Part shown: one piece after another, positions 12,325 to 24,995 of the stretch
Layout of the letters: the number at the start of each line of letters is the position of its first letter
Numbering within the stretch: the stretch's first letter is position 1
NCBI GenBank assembly: GCA_022818135.1
Contig: JAFMSR010000010.1
Span: forward strand, 31,482,269-31,546,268
DNA from: Saxidomus purpurata
Taxonomy: Eukaryota; Mollusca; Bivalvia; Venerida; Veneridae
DNA length: 64,000 nucleotides
Direction: 5' to 3'
Made by a program: the position numbers and the translations under genes
Notes under the pieces: model-generated
Seen by the model: the letters and a program-made list of their open reading frames with translations, nothing else
Told to the model about the DNA's origin: nothing
The model's database searches: none

Positions 12325-12400
12325 ACAGATAACCTGAGCACGAAATGCTCAAGGTTGGTTATTGTGATCGCCTGGTGTCCGTTTTCTTTCTGTAAATATT
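12325..12400 (+). repeat. Fragment of a GACGGACGG-tailed repeat family
   Basis: ACCTGAGCACGAAATGCTC, followed by AAGGTTGGTTATTGTGATCG and CTGGTGTCCG, matches the end segment of the element family seen at 50060-50170 and 54646-55501 (CACTTGGTGTTCAAGTGAGC type). Confidence 0.4.
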
Positions 12401-12474
12401 TGTGATAATCTTGATTTAGATATACATGTAGTTATGTACGCAAGTATATATAACAAAAGACTTACCTACTTACC

Positions 12475-12600
12475 AAAACGCCACCCCACCCCAACCCAAC
12501 CAAACGTTGCCCACATACACCACCACCCAACACACCCCACTGAAATACACCCCCACCTCACCCCACCGACCCTACCCTATCCTACCATACGGTGTGACAC
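12475..12600. repeat. C-rich, G-poor low-complexity tract
   Basis: Irregular CCACC/CCAACC/CCTACC repeats with very few G residues. It has the same strand bias as the large satellite at 13063-15780 and is possibly an outlier of it. Confidence 0.7.
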
Positions 12601-12779
12601 CGGTCAACAAGTACTTCCGGGTCGTTGTACCCTAGGAAGTAGTTCTTTGAAAATTGGAAGTCTCGATTTTAGAGCTGTCTGTGGATGGCTTGGTGAAATA
12701 TAAGTTGTATTCATTGTTGTTCTGTAAATATTTGGCCATTTCTGATTACTCTAACAGTTGTTTTGTTTGTCTTCTTCAG

Positions 12780-13062
12780 GACTTCATTTTGTGATGGAAG
12801 AGTTCAAATATTACTCCGCACCGGCATACATGACAGCTGTGTATTGGAAATGTGTACAGTGTCTCCAAATATTGAGTGATAGCAAAAACGTTCATTGTTG
12901 ACTATGTAACTCTTCTGGTGTAGATTGACTGTAATAATGATGAACATGAGAAGTATGGACAGCTGACTGCTTGAATTTCGTTGTGAAAGTCACAGGACAT
13001 AATTATGTAAAAGTGCTCTATTTACCACAGAATCAAATGCGATAAAAATGACCGGTGAAACC
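12780..13062 (+). other. Exon-like segment with a diverged copy at 26403
   Basis: It follows an ATTTCTGATTACTCTAACAG and TCTTCTTCAG 3' splice context. The same context (ATTTCTGATAACTAACACTC ... TTTTTTTCAG) precedes 26403, and both segments share later landmarks (GACTGCTT, GGTGAAACC / GGATGAAACC). Conservation of branch-like site, tract and acceptor in both copies suggests a real splice junction. The segment itself is not open in any frame for long, so it is probably untranslated if transcribed. It ends where the TACC satellite starts. Confidence 0.35.
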
Positions 13063-15780
13063 ATACCCTACCTTAACTGACCTTACCCTACCCTACCCTT
13101 GCCTACCCTACCCTACCCTACCCTACCCCACCCTTCCTTACCTTACCTTAACTTACCCTACCTTAACCTACACGACCCTACCTAACCCTACCCTACCCTA
13201 CCCTTCCTTACTAGCCTTACCTTACCTAACCTTCCTTACCCATCTACCTTAGCCAACTACCTTACCTACCTACATACCTACCTACCTACCGACCAACCTA
13301 CCTACCATACCCAACTTCCTACCATACCCTAATACCTTACCCACCTTCCTACCTACATACCTACCCACCTTACCTACCTTACCCACCTACCTACCTTACC
13401 CACCTACCTACCTTACCCACCTACCTTACCTACCTTCCTTACCAACCTTCCTTTCCAACCTACCTACCAACCTTACCTAACCCATCTACCTACCTTATCC
13501 ACCTACCTTACCCCCTACCTTACCCCCTACCTACTTATCTACCTACTTATCTACCTACCTACCTTACCTTACCTACCTACCTACCTTACGCACCTACCCA
13601 TCTACCTTCTAACCTACCTATCTACCTATCCCACCTATCTACCTACCTACCTTACCCACCTACCTTACCTACCTGACTCACCTACCTACCTGACCCACCT
13701 ACCTACCTTACCAACCTACCTTTCCAACCTACCTACCAACCTTACCTAACCCATCTACCTACCTTATCCACCTACCTTACCCCCCTACCTTACCCCATAC
13801 CTTACCCCCTACCTTACCCCCTACCTACTTACCTACCTCACCTTACCTTACCTACCTACCTACCTTACGCACCTACCCATCTACCTTCTCACTTACCTAC
13901 CTACCTTTCCCACCTACCTACCATACCCACCTACCTTACCTACCTTACCCACCTACCTACCTTACCAACCTACCTACCAACCTTACCTAACCCATCTACC
14001 TACCTTATCCACCTATCTTACACCCTACCTTACCCCCCCCCCGACCTACTTACCTACCTACCTTCCTTACCTATCTACCTACCTTACCCACCTATCTACC
14101 TTACCCACCTACCTACCCACCTACCTTACCTACCTACCTACCTACCTGACCTACCTACCTACCTACCTACCTACCTACCTACCTACCTACCTACCTACCT
14201 ACCTTAACCATATACCTACACACCTATTTACCATACCCACCTACCTTACCCACCTATCTACCTACCTTACTTACCCACCTACCTACATACCTTACTTACT
14301 TTACTCACTTACCTACGTTACCTACCTACTTTACCCGTTTACCTACGTTACCAACCTACCTTACCCACCTATCTACTTATCTTACCAATCAACCTATCTA
14401 CTTACCTTACGTACCTACCTAACTTACCCACCTACCTTACCCACCTACCTACCAACCTACCAACATAACCCACATGCCTTAGCCACTTACTTACCTACCA
14501 TACCTACCTACCTTACCGACCTACCTTACCGACCTACCTATTTACCTACCTTAATAACCCTCCTACCTATCTACCTTACCAACCTACCAACCATCCTACC
14601 TACCTATCTAACCTACCAACCTGCTTTACCCACCTACCTACCTTACCCACCTACCTACCAACCTACCAACATAACCCATATACTTTAGCCACCTACTTAC
14701 CTACCCTACCTACCTACCATACCCACCTACCTTATCGACCTACCTACCTATCTTAATAACTCTCCTACCTACCTACCTTACCAACCTACCTACCTACCTA
14801 CCTACCTACCTACCTACCTACCTACCTACCTTACCCACCTACTTACTGACCCACCTACCTTACCCACATACCAACCTACCCTACCAACCTACCATACCCA
14901 CCTACCTTACCCACCTACCTACCTACCTTACCTATCCACCTACTTACCTATCTTAGCTTACTTACTTTACCCACCACTCTACCTTACCCAACTACCGTAC
15001 GTTACCTATCCACCTTACCAACCTGCCTACCTTACCTACCTTACCAAACTACCGTACCTACCGTACGTTGCCCACCTACCTTACCGACCTGCCTACCTTA
15101 CCGAACTACCTACCCACCTACCTACCTTACCCATCTCCCAACCCACCTGTCTACCTTACGCAACTACCTACCTACCCTACATACTAACCTTACCCACCTA
15201 CCTTACCCACATACCTACCTACCCTACTACTTACCTACCTTACCTTACCTACCTTACCAACCATCTTACCTTACCCACCTTCACACGTTACCTACATACC
15301 TTACCCACCTGCCTTCCTCACCCACCTACCTTCCTTACCCTCCTTCCTATCAACCTGCCTATCTTACCCACCTATTTACCTACCCACCTACCTACCTTAT
15401 CCTACTTACCTTACCCACCTACCTTCCCATCTAATTACCAAGCTACCTTACCCACATACCTACCTTACCTACCGAACTACCTACCTTACTTTCCTAACTA
15501 CCTACCTTACCGACCTCCCTACCTTACCTACATACCTACCTTATATACCCACCTACCTACCTACCTTACCTACCCACCTACCTTACCAACCCACCTACCT
15601 ACCTTACTTTCACGACTTACCTTACCCACCTACCTACCATCCAACCTACTCTACCCAATTCCTACCTTATCCACCTACATACTTACCTACCAACCTACCT
15701 ACCTCACCCACCTACCTACCCACATATCTACCTTACACACCTACCTTACCCATCTACCTACCCATCTAACTACCTACCTT
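13063..15780. repeat. TACC/TTACC/CACC satellite, about 2.7 kb, nearly G-free strand
   Basis: Degenerate tetra- and pentanucleotide repeats (TACC, TTACC, CCCACC, CCCTA) run continuously. The left edge is TACCC-rich and the centre contains runs of pure (TACC)n. The + strand has almost no G, so the complement is GGTA/GGTAA/GGTGGG-rich and could form two-tetrad G-quadruplexes. Open frames inside (for example 13055-13252) are composition artefacts. Confidence 0.95.
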
Positions 15781-16099
15781 TTTCAATTATTTTCTTTTCT
15801 TTTTCCTTTAACATGATCTGCTGCCGTTCCGTGAGTCTACCGTAGCGCTGCAGCCTGAGCACCATACCTTGGCAGCTTTTGCATCGTCCGTGAACCGCCC
15901 TCGCTTTGCCTGCCCCGCTTTTGTCCGGTAACCGCATCAGCAGCGAAAAGTGGCAAGCTCCGTCCGTGTGTTTGGGCAGAGAGCAGAGGAGGGTGTGTTA
16001 GTGGTTGGCCACTTGCCTTTTGTTCCTTTTCTTATGTTTGCAGGTATATCCGTATTAACTTCATTGCTCTACTAACAATGGTTTGTTTGTGAATTTCAG

Positions 16100-16176
16100 G
16101 TGGCTTTGCCGAAGAATACAGATGAAGATACCGGTGTTCGCGTCCGTACCGCGCCGTTTTTTTCCCGTCCTGTCCG
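16100..16176 (+). other. Exon-like 77-nt cassette, first of 20 copies
   Basis: Each monomer contains TACTAAC (a perfect branch-site consensus), then GAATTTCAG|GTGGCTTTGCC, and 77 nt later CCTGTCCG|GTATGTGT. These features have canonical order and spacing. The core is open in one frame (start VALPKNTDEDTGVRVRTAP), but 77 is not a multiple of three. Joining successive copies shifts frame and reaches a stop in the third copy, so serial inclusion would not encode a long protein. A non-coding RNA, a mutually exclusive exon set or a fossil exon are all possible. Confidence 0.45.
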
Positions 16177-19100
16177 GTATGTGTAGTTTTCTTTAGTTAG
16201 TTAGTTTTCTTTTGTTTTTCATTTAACATGATGTGCTGCCGTTCCGTGAGTCTTACCGTAGCGCTGCAGTCTGAGCACCATACCTTGGCCTTGGCAGCTT
16301 GAACCGCCCTCGCTTTGCCTGCCCGCTTTTGTCCGGTCCGGTCCGATAACCGCATCAGCAGCGAAAAGTGGCAAGCTCCGTCCGTGTGTTTGGGCAGAGA
16401 GCAGAGGAGGGTGTGTTAGTGGTTGGCCACTTGCCTTTTGTTCCTTTTCTTATGTTTGCAGGTATATCCGTATTAACTTCATTGCTCTACTAACAATGGT
16501 TTGTTTGTGAATTTCAGGTGGCTTTGCCGAAGAATACAGATGAAGATACCGGTGTTCGCGTCCGTACCGCGCCGTTTTTTTCCCGTCCTGTCCGGTATGT
16601 GTAGTTTTCTTTAGTTAGTTAGTTAGTTTTCTTTTGTTTTTCATTTAACATGATGTGCTGCCGTCCCGTGAGTCTTACCGTAGCGCTGCAGTCTGAGCAC
16701 CATACCTTGGCCTTGGCAGCTTGAACCGCCCTCGCTTTGCCTGCCCGCTTTTGTCCGGTCCGGTCCGGTCCGATAACCGCATCAGCAGCGAAAAGTGGCA
16801 AGCTCCGTCCGTGTGTTTGGGCAGAGAGCAGAGGAGGGTGTGTTAGTGGTTGGCCACTTGCCTTTTGTTCCTTTTCTTATGTTTGCAGGTATATCCGTAT
16901 TAACTTCATTGCTCTACTAACAGTGGTTTGTTTGTGAATTTCAGATGGCTTTGCCGAAGAATACAGATGAAGATACCGGTGTTCGCGTCCGTACCGCGCC
17001 GTTCTTTTCCCGTCCTGTCCGGTATGTGTAGTTTTCTTTAGTTAGTTAGTTAGTTTTCTTTTGTTTTTCATTTAACATGATGTGCTGCCGTCCCGTGAGT
17101 CTTACCGTAGCGCTGCAGTCTGAGCACCATACCTTGGCCTTGGCAGCTTGAACCGCCCTCGCTTTGCCTGCCCGCTTTTGTCCGGTCCGGTCCGGTCCGA
17201 TAACCGCATCAGCAGCGAAAAGTGGCAAGCTCCGTCCGTGTGTTTGGGCAGAGAGCAGAGGAGGGTGTGTTAGTGGTTGGCCACTTGCCTTTTGTTCCTT
17301 TTCTTATGTTTGCAGGTATATCCGTATTAACTTCATTGCTCTACTAACAATGGTTTGTTTGTGAATTTCAGGTGGCTTTGCCGAAGAATACAGATGAAGA
17401 TACCGGTGTTCGCGTCCGTACCGCGCCGTTTTTTTCCCGTCCTGTCCGGTATGTGTGGTTTTCTTTAGTTAGTTAGTTTTCTTTTGTTTTTCATTTAACA
17501 TGATGTGCTGCCGTTCCGTGAGTCTTACCGTAGCGCTGCAGTCTGAGCACCATACCTTGGCCTTGGCAGCTTGAACCGCCCTCGCTTTGCCTGCCCGCTT
17601 TTGTCCGGTCCGGTCCGGTCCGATAACCGCATCAGCAGCGAAAAGTGGCAAGCTCCGTCCGTGTGTTTGGGCAGAGAGCAGAGGAGGGTGTGTTAGTGGT
17701 TGGCCACTTGCCTTTTGTTCCTTTTCTTATGTTTGCAGGTATATCCGTATTAACTTCATTGCTCTACTAACAGTGGTTTGTTTGTGAATTTCAGGTGGCT
17801 TTGCCGAAGAATACAGATGAAGATACCGGTGTTCGCGTCCGTACCGCGCCGTTTTTTTCCCGTCCTGTCCGGTATGTGTAGTTTTCTTTAGTTAGTTAGT
17901 TAGTTTTCTTTTGTTTTTCATTTAACATGATGTGCTGCCGTCCCGTGAGTCTTACCGTAGCGCTGCAGTCTGAGCACCATACCTTGGCCTTGGCAGCTTG
18001 AACCGCCCTCGCTTTGCCTGCCCGCTTTTGTCCGGTCCGGTCCGGTCCGATAACCGCATCAGCAGCGAAAAGTGGCAAGCTCCGTCCGTGTGTTTGGGCA
18101 GAGAGCAGAGGAGGGTGTGTTAGTGGTTGGCCACTTGCCTTTTGTTCCTTTTCTTATGTTTGCAGGTATATCCGTATTAACTTCATTGCTCTACTAACAG
18201 TGGTTTGTTTGTGAATTTCAGGTGGCTTTGCCGAAGAATACAGATGAAGATACCGGTGTTCGCGTCCGTACCGCGCCGTTTTTTTCCCGTCCTGTCCGGT
18301 ATGTGTAGTTTTCTTTAGTTAGTTAGTTAGTTTTCTTTAGTTTTTCATTTAACGTGATGTGCTGCCGTCCCGTGAGTCTTACCGTAGCGCTGCAGTCTGA
18401 GCACCATACCTTGGCCTTGGCAGCTTGAACCGCCCTCGCTTTGCCTGCCCGCTTTTGTCCGGTCCGGTCCGGTCCGATAACCGCATCAGCAGCGAAAAGT
18501 GGCAAGCTCCGTCCGTGTGTTTGGGCAGAGAGCAGAGGAGGGTGTGTTAGTGGTTGGCCACTTGCCTTTTGTTCCTTTTCTTATGTTTGCAGGTATATCC
18601 GTATTAACTTCATTGCTCTACTAACAATGGTTTGTTTGTGAATTTCAGGTGACTTTGCCGAAGAATACAGATGAAGATACCGGTGTTCGCGTCCGTACCG
18701 CGCCGTTTTTTTCCCGTCCTGTCCGGTATGTGTGGTTTTCTTTAGTTAGTTAGTTTTCTTTTGTTTTTCATTTAACATGATGTGCTGCCGTTCCGTGAGT
18801 CTTACCGTAGCGCTGCAGTCTGAGCACCATACCTTGGCCTTGGCAGCTTGAACCGCCCTCGCTTTGCCTGCCCGCTTTTGTCCGGTCCGGTCCGATAACC
18901 GCATCAGCAGCGAAAAGTGGCAAGCTCCGTCCGTGTGTTTGGGCAGAGAGCAGAGGAGGGTGTGTTAGTGGTTGGCCACTTGCCTTTTGTTCCTTTTCTT
19001 ATGTTTGCAGGTATATCCGTATTAACTTCATTGCTCTACTAACAATGGTTTGTTTGTGAATTTCAGGTGGCTTTGCCGAAGAATACAGATGAAGATACCG

Positions 19101-22100
19101 GTGTTCGCGTCCGTACCGCGCCGTTTTTTTCCCGTCCTGTCCGGTATGTGTGGTTTTCTTTAGTTAGTTAGTTTTCTTTTGTTTTTCATTTAACATGATG
19201 TGCTGCCGTTCCGTGAGTCTTACCGTAGCGCTGCAGTCTGAGCACCATACCTTGGCCTTGGCAGCTTGAACCGCCCTCGCTTTGCCTGCCCGCTTTTGTC
19301 CGGTCCGGTCCGATAACCGCATCAGCAGCGAAAAGTGGCAAGCTCCGTCCGTGTGTTTGGGCAGAGAGCAGAGGAGGGTGTGTTAGTGGTTGGCCACTTG
19401 CCTTTTGTTCCTTTTCTTATGTTTGCAGGTATATCCGTATTAACTTCATTGCTCTACTAACAATGGTTTGTTTGTGAATTTCAGGTGGCTTTGCCGAAGA
19501 ATACAGATGAAGATACCGGTGTTCGCGTCCGTACCGCGCCGTTTTTTTCCCGTCCTGTCCGGTATGTGTGGTTTTCTTTAGTTAGTTAGTTTTCTTTTGT
19601 TTTTCATTTAACATGATGTGCTGCCGTCCCGTGAGTCTTACCGTAGCGCTGCAGTCTGAGCACCATACCTTGGCCTTGGCAGCTTGAACCGCCCTCGCTT
19701 TGCCTGCCCGCTTTTGTCCGGTCCGGTCCGGTCCGATAACCGCATCAGCAGCGAAAAGTGGCAAGCTCCGTCCGTGTGTTTGGGCAGAGAGCAGAGGAGG
19801 GTGTGTTAGTGGTTGGCCACTTGCCTTTTGTTCCTTTTCTTATGTTTGCAGGTATATCCGTATTAACTTCATTGCTCTACTAACAGTGGTTTGTTTGTGA
19901 ATTTCAGATGGCTTTGCCGAAGAATACAGATGAAGATACCGGTGTTCGCGTCCGTACCGCGCCGTTTTTTTCCCGTCCTGTCCGGTATGTGTAGTTTTCT
20001 TTAGTTAGTTAGTTAGTTTTCTTTTGTTTTTCATTTAACATGATGTGCTGCCGTCCCGTGAGTCTTACCGTAGCGCTGCAGTCTGAGCACCATACCTTGG
20101 CCTTGGCAGCTTGAACCGCCCTCGCTTTGCCTGCCCGCTTTTGTCCGGTCCGGTCCGGTCCGATAACCGCATCAGCAGCGAAAAGTGGCAAGCTCCGTCC
20201 GTGTGTTTGGGCAGAGAGCAGAGGAGGGTGTGTTAGTGGTTGGCCACTTGCCTTTTGTTCCTTTTCTTATGTTTGCAGGTATATCCGTATTAACTTCATT
20301 GCTCTACTAACAGTGGTTTGTTTGTGAATTTCAGGTGGCTTTGCCGAAGAATACAGATGAAGATACCGGTGTTCGCGTCCGTACCGCGCCGTTTTTTTCC
20401 CGTCCTGTCCGGTATGTGTAGTTTTCTTTAGTTAGTTAGTTAGTTTTCTTTTGTTTTTCATTTAACATGATGTGCTGCCGTCCCGTGAGTCTTACCGTAG
20501 CGCTGCAGTCTGAGCACCATACCTTGGCCTTGGCAGCTTGAACCGCCCTCGCTTTGCCTGCCCGCTTTTGTCCGGTCCGGTCCGGTCCGATAACCGCATC
20601 AGCAGCGAAAAGTGGCAAGCTCCGTCCGTGTGTTTGGGCAGAGAGCAGAGGAGGGTGTGTTAGTGGTTGGCCACTTGCCTTTTGTTCCTTTTCTTATGTT
20701 TGCAGGTATATCCGTATTAACTTCATTGCTCTACTAACAGTGGTTTGTTTGTGAATTTCAGGTGGCTTTGCCGAAGAATACAGATGAAGATACCGGTGTT
20801 CGCGTCCGTACCGCGCCGTTTTTTTCCCGTCCTGTCCGGTATGTGTAGTTTTCTTTAGTTAGTTAGTTAGTTTTCTTTTGTTTTTCATTTAACATGATGT
20901 GCTGCCGTCCCGTGAGTCTTACCGTAGCGCTGCAGTCTGAGCACCATACCTTGGCCTTGGCAGCTTGAACCGCCCTCGCTTTGCCTGCCCGCTTTTGTCC
21001 GGTCCGGTCCGGTCCGATAACCGCATCAGCAGCGAAAAGTGGCAAGCTCCGTCCGTGTGTTTGGGCAGAGAGCAGAGGAGGGTGTGTTAGTGGTTGGCCA
21101 CTTGCCTTTTGTTCCTTTTCTTATGTTTGCAGGTATATCCGTATTAACTTCATTGCTCTACTAACAGTGGTTTGTTTGTGAATTTCAGGTGGCTTTGCCG
21201 AAGAATACAGATGAAGATACCGGTGTTCGCGTCCGTACCGCGCCGTTTTTTTCCCGTCCTGTCCGGTATGTGTGGTTTTCTTTAGTTAGTTAGTTAGTTT
21301 TCTTTAGTTTTTCATTTAACGTGATGTGCTGCCGTCCCGTGAGTCTTACCGTAGCGCTGCAGTCTGAGCACCATACCTTGGCCTTGGCAGCTTGAACCGC
21401 CCTCGCTTTGCCTGCCCGCTTTTGTCCGGTCCGGTCCGGTCCGATAACCGCATCAGCAGCGAAAAGTGGCAAGCTCCGTCCGTGTGTTTGGGCAGAGAGC
21501 AGAGGAGGGTGTGTTAGTGGTTGGCCACTTGCCTTTTGTTCCTTTTCTTATGTTTGCAGGTATATCCGTATTAACTTCATTGCTCTACTAACAATGGTTT
21601 GTTTGTGAATTTCAGGTGGCTTTGCCGAAGAATACAGATGAAGATACCGGTGTTCGCGTCCGTACCGCGCCGTTTTTTTCCCGTCCTGTCCGGTATGTGT
21701 GGTTTTCTTTAGTTAGTTAGTTTTCGTTTGTTTTTCATTTAACATGATGTGCTGCCGTTCCGTGAGTCTTACCGTAGCGCTGCAGTCTGAGCACCATACC
21801 TTGACCTTGGCAGCTTGAACCGCCCTCGCTTTGCCTGCCCGCTTTTGTCCGGTCCGGTCCGATAACCGCATCAGCAGCGAAAAGTGGCAAGCTCCGTCCG
21901 TGTGTTTGGGCAGAGAGCAGAGGAGGGTGTGTTAGTGGTTGGCCACTTGCCTTTTGTTCCTTTTCTTATGTTTGCAGGTATATCCGTATTAACTTCATTG
22001 CTCTACTAACAATGGTTTGTTTGTGAATTTCAGGTGGCTTTGCCGAAGAATACAGATGAAGATACCGGTGTTCGCGTCCGTACCGCGCCGTTTTTTTCCC

Positions 22101-24142
22101 GTCCTGTCCGGTATGTGTGGTTTTCTTTAGTTAGTTAGTTTTCTTTTGTTTTTCATTTAACATGATGTGCTGCCGTTCCGTGAGTCTTACCGTAGCGCTG
22201 CAGTCTGAGCACCATACCTTGGCCTTGGCAGCTTGAACCGCCCTCGCTTTGCCTGCCCGCTTTTGTCCGGTCCGGTCCGATAACCGCATCAGCAGCGAAA
22301 AGTGGCAAGCTCCGTCCGTGTGTTTGGGCAGAGAGCAGAGGAGGGTGTGTTAGTGGTTGGCCACTTGCCTTTTGTTCCTTTTCTTATGTTTGCAGGTATA
22401 TCCGTATTAACTTCATTGCTCTACTAACAATGGTTTGTTTGTGAATTTCAGGTGGCTTTGCCGAAGAATACAGATGAAGATACCGGTGTTCGCGTCCGTA
22501 CCGCGCCGTTTTTTTCCCGTCCTGTCCGGTATGTGTAGTTTTCTTTAGTTAGTTAGTTTTCTTTTGTTTTTCATTTAACATGATGTGCTGCCGTTCCGTG
22601 AGTCTTACCGTAGCGCTGCAGTCTGAGCACCATACCTTGGCCTTGGCAGCTTGAACCGCCCTCGCTTTGCCTGCCCGCTTTTGTCCGGTCCGGTCCGGTC
22701 CGATAACCGCATCAGCAGCGAAAAGTGGCAAGCTCCGTCCGTGTGTTTGGGCAGAGAGCAGAGGAGGGTGTGTTAGTGGTTGGCCACTTGCCTTTTGTTC
22801 CTTTTCTTATGTTTGCAGGTATATCCGTATTAACTTCATTGCTCTACTAACAGTGGTTTGTTTGTGAATTTCAGATGGCTTTGCCGAAGAATACAGATGA
22901 AGATACCGGTGTTCGCGTCCGTACCGCGCCGTTTTTTTCCCGTCCTGTCCGGTATGTGTAGTTTTCTTTAGTTAGTTAGTTAGTTTTCTTTTGTTTTTCA
23001 TTTAACATGATGTGCTGCCGTCCCGTGAGTCTTACCGTAGCGCTGCAGTCTGAGCACCATACCTTGGCCTTGGCAGCTTGAACCGCCCTCGCTTTGCCTG
23101 CCCGCTTTTGTCCGGTCCGGTCCGGTCCGATAACCGCATCAGCAGCGAAAAGTGGCAAGCTCCGTCCGTGTGTTTGGGCAGAGAGCAGAGGAGGGTGTGT
23201 TAGTGGTTGGCCACTTGCCTTTTGTTCCTTTTCTTATGTTTGCAGGTATATCCGTATTAACTTCATTGCTCTACTAACAATGGTTTGTTTGTGAATTTCA
23301 GGTGGCTTTGCCGAAGAATACAGATGAAGATACCGGTGTTCGCGTCCGTACCGCGCCGTTTTTTTCCCGTCCTGTCCGGTATGTGTGGTTTTCTTTAGTT
23401 AGTTAGTTTTCTTTTGTTTTTCATTTAACATGATGTGCTGCCGTTCCGTGAGTCTTACCGTAGCGCTGCAGTCTGAGCACCATACCTTGGCCTTGGCAGC
23501 TTGAACCGCCCTCGCTTTGCCTGCCCGCTTTTGTCCGGTCCGGTCCGGTCCGATAACCGCATCAGCAGCGAAAAGTGGCAAGCTCCGTCCGTGTGTTTGG
23601 GCAGAGAGCAGAGGAGGGTGTGTTAGTGGTTGGGCACTTGCCTTTTGTTCCTTTTCTTATGTTTGCAGGTATATCCGTATTAACTTCATTGCTCTACTAA
23701 CAATGGTTTGTTTGTGAATTTCAGGTGGCTTTGCCGAAGAATACAGATGAAGATACCGGTGTTCGCGTCCGTACCGCGCCGTTTTTTTCCCGTCCTGTCC
23801 GGTATGTGTGGTTTTCTTTAGTTAGTTAGTTTTCGTTTGTTTTTCATTTAACATGATGTGCTGCCGTTCCGTGAGTCTTACCGTAGCGCTGCAGTCTGAG
23901 CACCATACCTTGGCCTTGGCAGCTTGAACCGCCCTCGCTTTGCCTGCCCGCTTTTGTCCGGTCCGGTCCGATAACCGCATCAGCAGCGAAAAGTGGCAAG
24001 CTCCGTCCGTGTGTTTGGGCAGAGAGCAGAGGAGGGTGTGTTAGTGGTTGGCCACTTGCCTTTTGTTCCTTTTCTTATGTTTGCAGGTATATCCGTATTA
24101 ACTTCATTGCTCTACTAACAATGGTTTGTTTGTGAATTTCAG

Positions 24143-24219
24143 GTGGCTTTGCCGAAGAATACAGATGAAGATACCGGTGTTCGCGTCCGTACCGCGCCGT
24201 TTTTTTCCCGTCCTGTCCG
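24143..24219 (+). other. Exon-like 77-nt cassette, last of 20 copies
   Basis: Same branch site, acceptor, core and donor as the other copies. The repeat identity stops at about 24240, shortly after the GTATGTGTAG donor, and unique sequence follows with its own acceptor at 24298. Confidence 0.45.
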
Positions 24220-24298
24220 GTATGTGTAGTTTTCTTTAGTCCAGTTATACCCTGTGCTTTTTATACTCCGTTGTATTTGATTTTTGATTTCCTTGCAG

Positions 24299-24399
24299 AT
24301 ACATGTAACTGGACCCGTGACTAAAGATGATATTCGTGTCGTCCCGTGCTGTTGTCTATGGCAAAGATAAAAAAAATATACATGTACGCATAGATTCTG
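24299..24399 (+). other. Exon-like segment just downstream of the macrosatellite
   Basis: TTGATTTCCTTGCAG|ATACATG is a good 3' splice site and GATTCTG|GTATGTAT a good 5' splice site, of the same GTATGT type as the cassettes. One frame reads VTGPVTKDDIRVVPCC and then stops. KDDIRVVP aligns loosely with the cassette peptide DEDTGVRVRTAP. This hints that the cassette arose by amplification of a related exon, but the similarity is short. Confidence 0.35.
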
Positions 24400-24995
24400 G
24401 TATGTATTCCAGAATATATTGTAGCCTGTTTAAATAATTGCATTACCACATGCACATGTATTTCATTTTGAATTTGAAGTAGCAATGGCACACCCTTTAG
24501 TACATTTGCAGGCTGTTATTAAAGAATGTTGTACATCGATGTTTTGTGAGATAAACCACTAAGGATAAACCTGTAGAATTATTTCATACTTAAATCCACA
24601 TATTACAGGCAAGATAAGATTAATGTTGAAATGATTGCAGACTATTTACATGTAGTTTTTTCATGTCAAAAAAGTTGCAAGAGATCAGTTACATTACTGA
24701 TACTACCTTGTATGATTCGATTACAGATCACAGAACCGAAAATTTGCTGTCAACTTCCATCGTCAAAATTTATAACAGACGAATCTCAAACCAGGCAATT
24801 CTGAAGTAAGATATAAAGAATTTAAGTTGTAAAGCACTTTGTTTCTGTTACCAAGTTAACGTTTCAAGGGGTACTTGTTGAATACAGTTGTTAAATTACA
24901 TCTCGGCTTCACTACGAAACCGCGTCAAAATGTGAAAAGTGGTATGTAGTTGACTGTAAAGATTATGAAGATACCGTTAACTCGCTACATAATTC

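Larger units (their letters stand above)
15781..24240 (+). repeat. Macrosatellite: 20 monomers of 418-427 bp in 7-mer higher-order units
   Basis: Nearly identical direct repeats. The 77-nt core starts at 16100, 16518, 16945, 17372, 17795, 18222, 18649, 19067, 19485, 19908, 20335, 20762, 21189, 21616, 22034, 22452, 22875, 23302, 23725 and 24143. Length variants come from TTAG copy number and from GGTCC copy number (two or three). The first monomer (from 15781) is the most diverged, as expected at an array edge. Marker variants (CAGATGGCT at 16945, 19908 and 22875; TTTAGTTTTTCATTTAACGTG before 18441 and 21408) recur every seven monomers. The monomer is more GC-rich than the flanks. Short open frames on both strands (66 aa and 60 aa) recur in most monomers because the monomer repeats; they are not evidence of genes. 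Confidence 0.97.

Noticed and set aside
12434..13252. Open frames rich in P, T and Y over C-rich DNA
   Set aside because: They are translation of TACC-type satellite sequence; no independent coding evidence.
13063..13260. Telomere repeat
   Set aside because: The TACCC/TTACC motif differs from CCCTAA, is heavily degenerate and is internal.
16619..23717. Repeated 60- and 66-codon frames on opposite strands across the macrosatellite
   Set aside because: They recur only because the monomer recurs, start at arbitrary codons and conflict with the splice-like signals in the same DNA.
15781..24240. CRISPR-like or rDNA-like interpretation of the tandem array
   Set aside because: Monomers are about 420 bp and nearly identical along their whole length, with no short-repeat/variable-spacer pattern and no recognisable rRNA sequence. 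The context is animal nuclear DNA.
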